From contig CAVZRR010000020.1 in assembly GCA_963777725.1 (NCBI GenBank), positions 450,728 to 514,727 on the forward strand: a stretch of 64,000 nucleotides of DNA, written 5' to 3'. The notes beneath the pieces were generated by a model, which saw nothing but the letters and a program-made list of their open reading frames with translations, was not told where the DNA came from and did no database searches. The stretch comes from RPQJ01 sp963777725. GTDB lineage: Bacteria > Pseudomonadota > Gammaproteobacteria > Steroidobacterales > Steroidobacteraceae. Made by a program: the position numbers and the translations under genes. The number at the start of each line of letters is the position of its first letter. The stretch's first letter is position 1. This document shows positions 19,953-27,592 of the stretch, piece after piece.

Positions 19953-21017
19953 TTATTGCGCCTGTCGGCCCGAGGTTGCGGGGTTCACCGGCCGGGACGC
20001 CGTGGATCCGTCCATGGAGGCTCGCGCGCCACGTCCGTGTGGCGCGACGCCCGGCCGATGAACCCCGCAACCTCGGGCCGGCAGGCAAACGCGCACTGCG
20101 CTAAGTGAGTCGCGCTGCGCGGCTGCGCTGCGCGTCTGGAGGATTCGCCGGGTGGGGCGAGCACTCGCCGGGCCGTCGCGCGACACGACGTCGCGCGCGG
20201 AGCCTACAGGGACGTACTTGCGGCGTCCCGGCGAGTGCTCGCCCCACCCGGCGAACCGACGCCGGCGCAGCGCCGCCAGCGGACGAACAGCAGGCGCGAG
20301 GTCGGGCTCGTCGAGCCGCGCGACCATGCGTCGCCGTGCTTCGGCGCGCATCTCGTCCGCGGCGTGAACCGACGCCGGCACTGCGATCGGTGCGAGGATC
20401 TCGACGCGGATGCGGCCCGGCCGCACGAGCATCGCGCCACCCGGCATCGCACGGCGCGCCCCGAGGATCACGACCGGCACGACCGGCATCTCGCCGCGCA
20501 CTGCGGCGGCGAACGCCCCGACGTGGAACCGCTTGAGTCCCGGCACCGCGTCGAACGTGCCTTCCGGGAAGAACACCAGCGCGCGGCCCGACTCGGCGAC
20601 CCGCAGTACCCGCAGCGCATCCCGCCGCCGGCCGCCCTCGCTGTGGCGGTCGACGAACTCCGAGCCGATGCGCTTCAGCAGGAAGCCGGCCAGCGGCAGT
20701 GAAGCCGCCTCCCGCTTGATCACGAAGGAGAAGCGAGGCGGCAGGACCGCCTTCATGATGATGCCATCGAGGTAACTGGCATGGTTCGCGACCACGACAC
20801 AGTTGGTGGGCGGCAGGTTTTCGAGCCCCGTGACCGTGACGCGCAGTCCAAGGACTGGCAGCGCGAGCGTGGCCAGGCGATGGGTGATGCGCCGCCGCCA
20901 GTCGAGCCGGGGCACGACCAGCGCGAGAAGCGTCGCGACCACGAACATCAGGCTGAAGGCGGCCATCGCGCAGGCTCCGTAGAGAGTCCTGAGCGCGCCA
21001 GGCAATACGCGGCGCAT
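19953..21017 (-). CDS. plsC: 1-acyl-sn-glycerol-3-phosphate acyltransferase (PlsC family) with repeat-derived C-terminus
   Basis: Transfers an acyl chain to lysophosphatidate at the inner membrane. An N-terminal hydrophobic segment (about residues 10-35) is followed by the acyltransferase motif NHASYLDG (NHx4D) and by FPEGTF. The family-like part ends near residue 250. The remaining 100 residues to the stop at 19953 are read straight through two large palindromes (20144-20255 and 19960-20086), so they are low in family similarity and rich in Arg, Gly and Pro. The ancestral stop was probably lost when the elements arrived. The C-terminal tail may not matter, or it may be an annotation artefact if the real gene stops earlier through sequence error. 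Confidence 0.85.
   Translation of the reverse strand: MRRVLPGALRTLYGACAMAAFSLMFVVATLLALVVPRLDWRRRITHRLATLALPVLGLRVTVTGLENLPPTNCVVVANHASYLDGIIMKAVLPPRFSFVIKREAASLPLAGFLLKRIGSEFVDRHSEGGRRRDALRVLRVAESGRALVFFPEGTFDAVPGLKRFHVGAFAAAVRGEMPVVPVVILGARRAMPGGAMLVRPGRIRVEILAPIAVPASVHAADEMRAEARRRMVARLDEPDLAPAVRPLAALRRRRFAGWGEHSPGRRKYVPVGSARDVVSRDGPASARPTRRILQTRSAAAQRDSLSAVRVCLPARGCGVHRPGVAPHGRGARASMDGSTASRPVNPATSGRQAQ
19960..20086. repeat. Large palindromic element P1
   Basis: Arms of 37 bases (19960-19996 and 20050-20086) match in 35 of 37 positions when one is reverse-complemented. The 53-base core contains GTCCATGGAGGCTC followed by a smaller hairpin. The core is clearly related to that of P2 read on the opposite strand. 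It lies between the icmF stop and the plsC coding region and overlaps the plsC tail. Confidence 0.9.
20144..20255. repeat. Large palindromic element P2
   Basis: Perfect 29-base inverted arms (20144-20172 and 20227-20255) flank a 54-base core. On the minus strand the core reads GTCCCTGTAGGCTC and then a GC-rich hairpin with an 8-bp stem around ACGAC. Aligned with the plus strand of P1, the cores share the ACGCCG start, the GTCC(C/A)TG box, AGGCTC and the hairpin, while the arms differ. P1 and P2 are therefore two members of one family in opposite orientation. Confidence 0.9.
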
Positions 21018-21176
21018 GGGGGGTCCTTGGGCTCCGGTCGCGCAGTCTGCCGCGCCCGCCGCGTTCTGTGAACTGGTTACGGTTATGTTAATGGGGGCAG
21101 TGATCTGTGAAGGGTGTCACGACGAACCCGTTTCCGTGGCTCGCATACTCGCCGCCACGAGAGATCCCGAGGTCAC

Positions 21177-22124
21177 ATGAGCACAGCAGTGAAAAGCAGC
21201 GTCCTCGCGCGCGCGCAGCGCGGCGGTGGGAAGGCGCAGGGGCCCGGCCCGATCGACCGCTTCCTGGACGCGGTCTGGATGGAGCGCGGCCTGTCGCCCA
21301 ACACGCTGGCTGCCTATCGCGCCGACCTGACGGCGCTCGAGCGCTGGCTGGACCAGCACGAGTCCGATCTCACGGCGGCCAAGCGTGGCGACCTGCTGTC
21401 GTTCATGGCGTGGCGAGTGCAGGCCGGCGCCCGGCCGCGATCGACCGCCCGCCAGCTGTCCAGTTTCCGTCGCTTCTACCGCCACCTGGTCCGTGAAGGC
21501 GTGCTGCGCGAGGACCCCACGGCCCAGATCGCCATGCCGAAGGTCGGCCGGTCGTTACCGCGGTCGCTCACGGAGGAGGAAGTCGAGGCCCTGCTGGCCG
21601 CTCCTGCCGTGAGCGACCCGCTCGGACATCGCGACCGCACGATGCTCGAGGTGCTGTATGCCACCGGGCTGCGCGTCTCGGAGCTGGTCAGCCTGAAGCT
21701 CTCGTCGGTGAACCTCAACCAGGGCGTGCTGCGCATCGTCGGCAAGGGCGACCGCGAGCGGCTGATCCCGCTCGGCGAGGAAGCCGTGCAGTGGGTGCAG
21801 CAGTTCCTGCAGGGGCCGCGAGTCGAGATCCTGCTCGAGCGCCAGACCGATTACCTGTTCCCGACGCGGCGAGGCGACCGCATGACGCGCCAGGCGTTCT
21901 GGCACATCATCAAGCGCTACGCGCGCAAGGCCGGGGTGCAGAAGGAACTCTCGCCGCACACGCTGCGCCACGCGTTCGCGACGCACCTGCTGAACCACGG
22001 CGCCGACCTGCGCGTCGTGCAGATGCTGCTCGGCCACAGCGACCTCTCGACGACGCAGATCTACACGCACGTCGCCCGAGAGCGACTGAAAGACCTGCAT
22101 TCTCAGCATCACCCGCGCGGCTGA
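21177..22124 (+). CDS. xerD: Site-specific tyrosine recombinase XerD
   Basis: Resolves chromosome dimers at dif together with XerC. It has 315 residues. ATG 21177 was chosen because GAGG precedes it and the family N-terminus (IDRFLDAVWMERGLS) begins soon after; the frame is open from 21114. The catalytic set is complete: Arg166, Lys190, His261 and Arg264 (HTLRHAFATH), His287 (LLGHSDLS) and Tyr296 (TTQIYTHV). The neighbouring dsbC gives the xerD-dsbC order seen in E. coli and relatives, which favours the chromosomal XerD over a phage or integron integrase. Confidence 0.95.
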   Translation: MSTAVKSSVLARAQRGGGKAQGPGPIDRFLDAVWMERGLSPNTLAAYRADLTALERWLDQHESDLTAAKRGDLLSFMAWRVQAGARPRSTARQLSSFRRFYRHLVREGVLREDPTAQIAMPKVGRSLPRSLTEEEVEALLAAPAVSDPLGHRDRTMLEVLYATGLRVSELVSLKLSSVNLNQGVLRIVGKGDRERLIPLGEEAVQWVQQFLQGPRVEILLERQTDYLFPTRRGDRMTRQAFWHIIKRYARKAGVQKELSPHTLRHAFATHLLNHGADLRVVQMLLGHSDLSTTQIYTHVARERLKDLHSQHHPRG

Positions 22125-22167
22125 CCCTGCTTCCCGGCCGGCGCTGGCGCAGGCGGAGCGGCTCTGC

Positions 22168-22173
22168 TAGACT
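22168..22173 (+). promoter_or_regulatory. Candidate -10 box for dsbC
   Basis: TAGACT lies between the xerD stop and dsbC. It would give a leader of about 80 bases. No convincing -35 element is visible. Confidence 0.3.
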
Positions 22174-22257
22174 GCCGCGCCCGAAATTTGAACCCTTTGG
22201 TGACGCCGCTGTCTCAGTGGGCGTTCACGCCCCTTTATCGCCCTCCGGATGGAACGC

Positions 22258-23049
22258 ATGCGCATCGCAGCCGTACTCGCCAGCACCTTCGTCACCGCCG
22301 CGCTCGGTCTGCTGGCCACGCCGACATTGGCCCAGGACAAGGCGGCCAAGGCCGCCGCCCAGAAGCCCGCTGCGGTGCCTGCGGACGTTCGTGCGCGGGT
22401 CGTCTCCAAGCTGCAAGGCGCCACCGCGGAGGATGTCAGCGCGTCGCCGATCCCGGGCCTGTACGAAGTGACGATGGGCGGCCTGATCGCCTATGTGACC
22501 GCTGACGGCAAGTACCTGGTCAGCGGCAACGTCTACGATCTCGACACGCAGGCGAACCTCACCGCGACCCGTCGCAATGCCGCCCGTGCCAAGGCGCTGG
22601 CCGCGGCGTCCGAGGACAAGATGATCGTCTTCTCGCCGCCCAACCCGAAGATGACGGTCACGGTGTTCACCGACATCGATTGCGGCTTCTGCCGCAAGTT
22701 CCACAACCAGATCGCCGAGATGAACAAGGCCGGCGTCCGCGTTCGTTACCTGATGTACCCGCGCACGGGCCCGGGCACGGAATCCTGGCGCAAGGCCGAG
22801 TCGGTGTGGTGCGCCGCCGACCGGCGTGACGCGCTCACGCGCGCGAAGCGCGGCGAGGAGATCAAGAGCAAGAACTGCCCCGGGGCGGCGTCGATCCAGA
22901 CGCAGTACTCGCTCGGCGACGACCTCGGTGTCGAGGGTACGCCGGCGATCTTCACCGAGACGGGTGATTACATCGGCGGTTTCATGACGCCGGCGCAGCT
23001 CGTCCAGACCGTGCAGGAATCGCAGAAGGCCGCGGCCGCGGTGCGCTGA
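22258..23049 (+). CDS. dsbC: Thiol:disulfide interchange protein DsbC
   Basis: A periplasmic disulfide isomerase. The signal peptide is MRIAAVLASTFVTAALGLL, cleaved near TLA-QD. The N-terminal dimerisation domain (about residues 45-105) is followed by a thioredoxin domain with the redox pair in FTDIDCGFCRKFH (Cys142 and Cys145 from this start). The usual DsbC motif is CGYC; CGFC is a mild variant. The cis-proline loop is EGTPAIF. A second Cys pair (VWCAAD and KNCPG) matches the structural disulfide of the family. ATG 22258 is preferred to ATG 22249 because GGA lies at a suitable distance. It follows xerD by about 130 bases. Confidence 0.93.
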   Translation: MRIAAVLASTFVTAALGLLATPTLAQDKAAKAAAQKPAAVPADVRARVVSKLQGATAEDVSASPIPGLYEVTMGGLIAYVTADGKYLVSGNVYDLDTQANLTATRRNAARAKALAAASEDKMIVFSPPNPKMTVTVFTDIDCGFCRKFHNQIAEMNKAGVRVRYLMYPRTGPGTESWRKAESVWCAADRRDALTRAKRGEEIKSKNCPGAASIQTQYSLGDDLGVEGTPAIFTETGDYIGGFMTPAQLVQTVQESQKAAAAVR

Positions 23050-23077
23050 GCGCCGGTCCGCGGCGGCCGTCCGCGGG

Positions 23078-23401
23078 TCAACGCTCCAGAAAGTCGATCT
23101 TGCCCTGGCGGCCGTCCCATTCCTTGGCGTCGGCCGGAGCGTCCTTTTTCTCCGTGATCACCGGCCATTGCTTGGCCAGGTCCGCGTTCAGCGCCTTGAA
23201 GGCCTGCTGGCCGTCCGGCAGTTCCTCCTCGGAGAAGATCGCCTCGGCTGGGCATTCCGGCTCGCACAGCGTGCAGTCGATGCACTCGTCGGGATCGATG
23301 ACCAGCATGTTCGGGCCCTCGTGGAAGCAGTCCACCGGACACACCTCCACGCAGTCCATGTATTTGCACTTGATGCAATTTTCCGTGACGACAAAGGTCA
23401 T
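23078..23401 (-). CDS. fdxA: Seven-iron ferredoxin (FdxA)
   Basis: A 107-residue electron carrier with one 3Fe-4S and one 4Fe-4S cluster. Cysteines are at 9, 12, 17, 21 and 25 (CIKCKYMDCVEVCPVDC) and at 40, 43, 46 and 50 (CIDCTLCEPECP), the Azotobacter ferredoxin I pattern. The C-terminal 50 residues, with ALNADLAKQWPVI, are typical of the longer proteobacterial FdxA. It is convergent with dsbC and appears to be monocistronic. Its partner is not evident. Confidence 0.95.
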   Translation of the reverse strand: MTFVVTENCIKCKYMDCVEVCPVDCFHEGPNMLVIDPDECIDCTLCEPECPAEAIFSEEELPDGQQAFKALNADLAKQWPVITEKKDAPADAKEWDGRQGKIDFLER

Positions 23402-23496
23402 CGGCTCGCTCCCGGGTCAGTGAAATCGCGCCGCCCTGCGGCGGGCGTGTAAACCGCTATTCTGCCAAAGCTCCGCCGCGCTGCAACAAAATCGTC

Positions 23497-24045
23497 TTAA
23501 CGGGCGGCCTGCGGGCGCAGGTCGATCGCGGTGAAATGGTGGCGTTCGAGGCCCACTCTGCGATCCTCGAGGTATCGCCGCAGCGCGAAATCGACGCTGC
23601 GAAAGGCGATGTCCGCCCAGGGAATCTCGGTCTCGTCGCAGAGGATGACCTCCAGGCTCTCGTCACCCGCGCCAAACACGGGTGCATCGAGGCGCGCTCG
23701 AAACATCACGTGCACCTGGTCCGCGTGCAGCACGTGCACGACGGCCAACAGCGAACCAATCTCCACGTCGGCCAGGGCTTCCTCCAGCGATTCGCGACGT
23801 GCCGCGTCCTGGGTCGTCTCGCCGTTCTCCATGAATCCCGCCGGGATCGTCCAGTAGCCGCGGCGCGGCTCGATCGCGCGCCGGCACAGCAGGATCCGCC
23901 CTTCGTGCTCGGGTACGCAGCCGGCGACGATCTTCGGGTTCTGGTAGTGGACCTGCCCGCAGCCCGTGCAGACGTAGCGGAGCCGATGGTCGCCCTCGGG
24001 AACCAGTTGCGTGACGGGTTGGCCGCAGTGGGAGCAGAAGTTCAT
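23497..24045 (-). CDS. Nudix hydrolase with zinc ribbon
   Basis: 182 residues. An N-terminal zinc ribbon has paired cysteines (NFCSHCGQP and YVCTGCGQVHYQNPK), and the Nudix box is GFMENGETTQDAARRESLEE with the full set of catalytic Glu and Arg positions. This architecture resembles NudC-like pyrophosphatases and related small Nudix proteins that hydrolyse dinucleotide or nucleoside diphosphate derivatives. The length is too short for NudC itself, and no SQPWPFPxS array is present, so the substrate is unknown. ATG 24045 is used; the frame is open upstream to 24093 but that part is read from the inverted repeat at 24058-24143. Confidence 0.88.
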   Translation of the reverse strand: MNFCSHCGQPVTQLVPEGDHRLRYVCTGCGQVHYQNPKIVAGCVPEHEGRILLCRRAIEPRRGYWTIPAGFMENGETTQDAARRESLEEALADVEIGSLLAVVHVLHADQVHVMFRARLDAPVFGAGDESLEVILCDETEIPWADIAFRSVDFALRRYLEDRRVGLERHHFTAIDLRPQAAR

Positions 24046-24057
24046 TGGAAGAGGATA

Positions 24058-24143
24058 GTGAATAGCGGATAGCGGATAGTGAAGAGCGGTCAAGCGGGCG
24101 CCGACTCGGATCGCTCATCCACTATCCGCTATCCGCTATTCAC
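24058..24143. repeat. Inverted repeat with perfect 24-base arms
   Basis: The arms are 24058-24081 and 24120-24143. Each arm holds the heptamer AGCGGAT twice in tandem. The 38-base loop is GC-rich. It lies between the Nudix gene start and tRNA-Leu and would place a strong hairpin in any leader RNA. Confidence 0.92.
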
Positions 24144-24157
24144 TCTTCACTTCCGCA

Positions 24158-24244
24158 TGGTGCCGGGAGAGGGAATCGAACCCTCACGATGTCGCCACCG
24201 CCGGATTTTGAGTCCGGTGCGTCTACCAGTTCCGCCATCCCGGC
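24158..24244 (-). tRNA. tRNA-Leu (CAA)
   Basis: 87 bases including an encoded CCA end. On the minus strand the acceptor starts GCCGGGA and pairs with TCCCGGC before ACCA. The anticodon stem CCGGA/TCCGG encloses the loop CTCAAAA, giving anticodon CAA, which reads UUG. The long variable arm expected of a leucine tRNA is present, and the T arm carries GGTTCGATTCC. Confidence 0.97.
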
Positions 24245-24460
24245 GCGGACCGCGAAGCTTACCCGATCGGCGCCGGTAGGCAAGGAAATTGATTGATTTC
24301 AACCTGTTAGCGCCGGCATTGAATGTCGTGCATGGAACCCCGCAAACTGAGCGCCGGCTCGCGGCGCGGAAGGCCGGGAACCCGATACACTCTGGCGCGG
24401 TCAGAGGAAGTCCAGCGTCGCCTGCGGGGCGGCAGCGTTCAATGCACGGAGAGTGCTCGC

Positions 24461-25459
24461 ATGCGACGACGGTTGTGGCCAGCGGTCCTGGCAGTGATGG
24501 CGTTCGCTGGAACGTCCCAGGCCGATGATCTGCTGGTCCGGCAATTGTCCGCTGCGGCTCCGGCCGCCAATCCCCAGGTTCTGACCCTCGCGACGCGCGC
24601 GGCGGATTGCGCGCGCAAGCAGGGCCTGCTGCACGGCTTCCAGCACCTGGCGGTCATCGACTATTCGCTGCCCTCGACGCAGCCCCGCCTGTGGGTATTC
24701 GACGTCGCGCGCGGCCGGCTGCTGTTCCAGGAACTGGTCGCGCACGGCCGCAATACCGGCGAGAAGATCGCCGAGCGATTCTCGAACGTCGAAGGCAGCA
24801 AGATGTCGAGCCTCGGGCTGTTCCAGACGACCGAGACCTATTACGGCAGCAATGGCTACTCACTGCGCCTGCGCGGCCTCGACGCGGGCTTCAACGACAA
24901 TGCGCTCTCGCGTGCCATCGTCATGCACGGCGCGCCTTACGTCAGCGAGGCGATTGCCGAGCGACTGGGCCGTCTCGGTCGCAGCTGGGGATGCCCGGCG
25001 GTGCGCCAGGAAGTGGCCCGCACGGTGATCGACACGCTGAAGGGCGGGGCGCTGCTGTTCGCCTATTACCCCGATCGCAAGTGGCTGTCGGAGTCGCCGC
25101 TGCTCCAGTGTGGCGGCGGGCCGGCGAGCGCAGGTCGCCGCCAACACTGCGCGGGTCGCGCCTCGCGGCTGATCGTGTCCGCGCCTCGGCCGGTCGGGCC
25201 GGGGTTCTCTTTCCCCGTCCATGTCGGACGCCGCCGCGCGAGCGTTGAATCGAGGCGACAGGGACCGTGCTGTGCCGCGCTGCCATGGCGCCTCGATTCC
25301 GCTCGCGCAAGGCTCGCCGAAAACGGCGGCGGTTCCTCCGCCGACGTTTTCGATGCGCGGGAGACCTGGACGGGGAAAGAGAACCCCGGCCCGACCGGCC
25401 GAGGCGCGGACACGAAGCGACCGCGACCTTTTCGGCGGCCCGCGCATCTAATGGCTTGA
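24461..25459 (+). CDS. Exported L,D-transpeptidase-like (YkuD-type) protein with repeat-derived C-terminus
   Basis: A signal peptide (residues 1-21, cut near SQA-DD) precedes a murein L,D-transpeptidase-like catalytic domain. The catalytic His156 is in IVMHGAPYVS and Cys178 in RSWGCPAV. Such proteins act on peptidoglycan cross-links in the periplasm. ATG 24461 follows GGAGAG. The family-like sequence ends near FAYYPDRKWLSESPLLQCG (about residue 218). The last 115 or so residues are translated from a hairpin (25106-25149) and the very large palindrome at 25173-25415. The extra tail is therefore probably acquired and non-catalytic. Confidence 0.85.
   Translation: MRRRLWPAVLAVMAFAGTSQADDLLVRQLSAAAPAANPQVLTLATRAADCARKQGLLHGFQHLAVIDYSLPSTQPRLWVFDVARGRLLFQELVAHGRNTGEKIAERFSNVEGSKMSSLGLFQTTETYYGSNGYSLRLRGLDAGFNDNALSRAIVMHGAPYVSEAIAERLGRLGRSWGCPAVRQEVARTVIDTLKGGALLFAYYPDRKWLSESPLLQCGGGPASAGRRQHCAGRASRLIVSAPRPVGPGFSFPVHVGRRRASVESRRQGPCCAALPWRLDSARARLAENGGGSSADVFDARETWTGKENPGPTGRGADTKRPRPFRRPAHLMA
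25173..25415. repeat. Large nested palindromic element P3
   Basis: Perfect 49-base inverted arms (25173-25221 and 25367-25415). The 145-base interior contains further inverted pairs: one around GAATCGAGGCG and CGCCTCGATTC, and one around GAAAACGGCGG and CCGCCGACGTTTTC. The boxes GTCCATG, and GTCCCTG on the minus strand, recall P1 and P2, so it may be a longer relative. It lies fully inside the open frame of the L,D-transpeptidase-like gene and ends 45 bases before the sigma-factor gene. Confidence 0.93.
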
Positions 25460-26053
25460 ATGAGCGCTTTCCTGGACAGCGACCTGCCGACTGAAACCGT
25501 GTCGCGAGCGCGCGCTGGCGCGGTCGATGCGCAGGAGGCGATCTACCACGCGTTCCAGCGGCCGGTGCGGACACTTGCACGGCGGCTCGTGCCGGGGGTG
25601 GCGGCCGCCGAGGACCTCGCGCAGGACGTCTTCGTCGAGGTGCTGACGAAGCTCGACCAGTACGACGGTCGTGGCTCGTTTGCCGGCTGGGTGCGCAGCA
25701 TCACGGTGAACAAGTGCCTGATGCACCTGCGCTCGCCATGGCAGCGCGCGCGGCGTTGGCTGGATTCGGCGAGTGAGGACGGCGGCGCCGGGTGGCCGGA
25801 ACAGCGGTCCGCGTCCGTGACAGGCGACACGGTCGATCTGGAGCGCGCGCTCGCGCGGCTCGGCGATACCGCGCGGGCCGTCGTCTGGTTGCACGACGTC
25901 GAAGGTTACACGCACGCCGAGATCGGCCAGCTGCTCGGCGGCACGGCGAGTTTCTCGAAGTCGCAGCTTGCCCGTGCGCACGCGCATCTGCGCGAACTGC
26001 TCGAATCCGATGGAGTGAAGGCAACATGCATGCCCATCTCGACGAGTTACTGA
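25460..26053 (+). CDS. ECF-type RNA polymerase sigma factor
   Basis: 197 residues. Region 2 includes RPVRTLARRLVPGVAAAEDL and AQDVFVEVLTKL, then the DNA-melting part RGSFAGWVRSITVNKCLMHL. Region 4 has ARAVVWLHDVEGYTHAEIGQ followed by LLGGTASFSKSQLARAHAHL. It directs transcription of an extracytoplasmic stress regulon. The stop overlaps the next gene by 28 bases, so the two are translationally coupled. Its start abuts the stop of the preceding gene, with palindrome P3 in the likely promoter region. No self-promoter was identified. Confidence 0.9.
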   Translation: MSAFLDSDLPTETVSRARAGAVDAQEAIYHAFQRPVRTLARRLVPGVAAAEDLAQDVFVEVLTKLDQYDGRGSFAGWVRSITVNKCLMHLRSPWQRARRWLDSASEDGGAGWPEQRSASVTGDTVDLERALARLGDTARAVVWLHDVEGYTHAEIGQLLGGTASFSKSQLARAHAHLRELLESDGVKATCMPISTSY

Positions 26054-26559
26054 ACCTGCGCGCGCGATTGCGCGCACTGCCGTCGGCACCCGATGCAGAT
26101 CGGGACGCGTGGCCGGAGATCCAGGCTCGGATCGTGCGATCTGAGCGCAGCGCGCAACGGCGCGCGAGGGCGGCCGGGGTTGCGACCGCGGCGTCTGTGG
26201 CCGCGTTGGGACTGTTCGCCACGATCAGGTTGCTCGAACCCCCGGCCGCTCCCGTGACGTCCGCCAGCCCGGTCGCGGCACCGGCCACGGCAGATGCATT
26301 GGCCGAGCTGCGGTCGCGCTCGCAGATGCTCGAGGCCGTGCTTGCCGAGCTGCCGGCGCGCCCGGCGGTGAAGCGCGCGGCGACGTCGGTGCCGATCGAT
26401 TCGCTCGAGGCCCGGGTGCAGTGGCTCGATCACGAAATCCTGGTTGCGGACGCGCAGGCAAGCGCGCCGGAAGCCGAGCAGCTCTGGCGCGACCGGGTCG
26501 AGGTCATGAATTCGCTGGTGCAGTTGCGCTACGTCGAGGCGCAGCGCGACTTGTTGTGA
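26026..26559 (+). CDS. Putative anti-sigma factor, single-pass membrane protein
   Basis: 177 residues, overlapping the sigma-factor gene. A short N-terminal cytoplasmic region (residues 1-49) contains no clear zinc-binding anti-sigma motif. One membrane segment at about 50-70 (AAGVATAASVAALGLFATI) is followed by a periplasmic part with predicted helices (LAELRSRSQMLEAVLAELPA). I do not recognise a named family. The position directly after an ECF sigma factor and before an exported PDZ protein supports an anti-sigma role by inference. Confidence 0.6.
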   Translation: MHAHLDELLNLRARLRALPSAPDADRDAWPEIQARIVRSERSAQRRARAAGVATAASVAALGLFATIRLLEPPAAPVTSASPVAAPATADALAELRSRSQMLEAVLAELPARPAVKRAATSVPIDSLEARVQWLDHEILVADAQASAPEAEQLWRDRVEVMNSLVQLRYVEAQRDLL

Positions 26560-26573
26560 ATCGGAGGTCACGA

Positions 26574-27557
26574 ATGAAGATCAATGCATTGCATGCTGGC
26601 CGAGCCGCGATCGCCGGCGCCTGCTGCGCGGCCTTGCTGGCGCTGGCTGCGCCGATCGCGGGAGCCGCGGAGCCCGCGGACCGCGCCGCACTGGAAAAGC
26701 AACTGCAGGAAGCACGCGCGAAGCTGAATGACGCCGCGCGCGACGTCGCCGACCTGAGCCAGCAGCTCTACGGCGGCGACCGGCAGGATGAACTGATGCG
26801 CTTCGTGCAGGGGCGGCCACAAGGCGCGATGCTCGGCATCAACATCGAGGACGCCAAAGGGCGCGATGACGGCGTCGAGGTCGTGGGCGTGAGCCCGGGT
26901 GGCCCGGCCGAGCAGGCTGGCCTCAAGACGGGGGACCTCGTGGTCGCGATGAACGGACAGTCGCTGCGGACCACTGACGGTCGCGAACCCAGCACTCAGC
27001 TCGTGGAGCGGATGCGCAGCGTCGAACCCGGCCAGACCGTGAATCTCGACTATCTGCGCGACGGCCAGAAGCGCAGCGCAGCGATCAAGGCCGCGCCCGC
27101 GGAACCGCCGATTGCGCGCATCCTGCGCGAGCGACTGCCGAAGCAGCTTCCGGAAGGGCTACAGATCCCGGGCTTCGAGGGCCTGCTGGGTCCCGAACGG
27201 CAGTTCCGTTCGCTCGAGCTCGTGAGCCTGACACCGAAGCTCGGCAAGTACTTCGGTACGGAAGAAGGACTGCTGGTCGTGCGCGTGGCGGAGGGCCAGG
27301 TGCTGCCGCTCGAGGAGGGCGACGTGCTGCTCAGCATCGACGGGCGCAAGCCGGACAGCCCGGGGCACGCGTTCCGGATCCTGCGCTCCTACCAGCCCGG
27401 CGAGAACGTGAAGCTCGGCGTGTTGCGCAATCGCAAGCAACTCGAACTTGCGGCGACCATGCCGGAAGCCGATGCCGCGGCCCGGTCGCGCCATCGCGCG
27501 CCGTTGCCACCTGCGCCGCCGGCGCCACCGGCGCCACCGCCCGGCGGGATCACCTGA
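26574..27557 (+). CDS. Exported protein with two PDZ domains
   Basis: 327 residues after ATG 26574, which has a strong GGAGGT site. The signal peptide is residues 1-32. A short coiled-coil-like stretch (ALEKQLQEARAKLNDAARDV) precedes PDZ 1 (around VSPGGPAEQAGLKTGDLVVA) and PDZ 2 (around LLVVRVAEGQVLPLEEGD). The C-terminus is proline-rich (PLPPAPPAPPAPPPGG). No protease catalytic domain is present, so this is not a DegP-type enzyme. It may sense or bind misfolded periplasmic proteins and act with the sigma/anti-sigma pair upstream; this is inferred from position. Confidence 0.82.
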   Translation: MKINALHAGRAAIAGACCAALLALAAPIAGAAEPADRAALEKQLQEARAKLNDAARDVADLSQQLYGGDRQDELMRFVQGRPQGAMLGINIEDAKGRDDGVEVVGVSPGGPAEQAGLKTGDLVVAMNGQSLRTTDGREPSTQLVERMRSVEPGQTVNLDYLRDGQKRSAAIKAAPAEPPIARILRERLPKQLPEGLQIPGFEGLLGPERQFRSLELVSLTPKLGKYFGTEEGLLVVRVAEGQVLPLEEGDVLLSIDGRKPDSPGHAFRILRSYQPGENVKLGVLRNRKQLELAATMPEADAAARSRHRAPLPPAPPAPPAPPPGGIT

Positions 27558-27577
27558 GGCGCGCGCGACCCCTCTGC

Positions 27578-27583
27578 TAGCAT
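27578..27583 (+). promoter_or_regulatory. Candidate -10 box for queA
   Basis: TAGCAT ends 9 bases before the queA ATG, which has no Shine-Dalgarno sequence. This is consistent with a leaderless message. Confidence 0.35.
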
Positions 27584-27592
27584 GCGCGGCCC

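Noticed and set aside
23050..23077. Terminator between dsbC and the ferredoxin gene
   Set aside because: Two self-complementary CCGCGG boxes could pair but there is no U-run and the stem is short.
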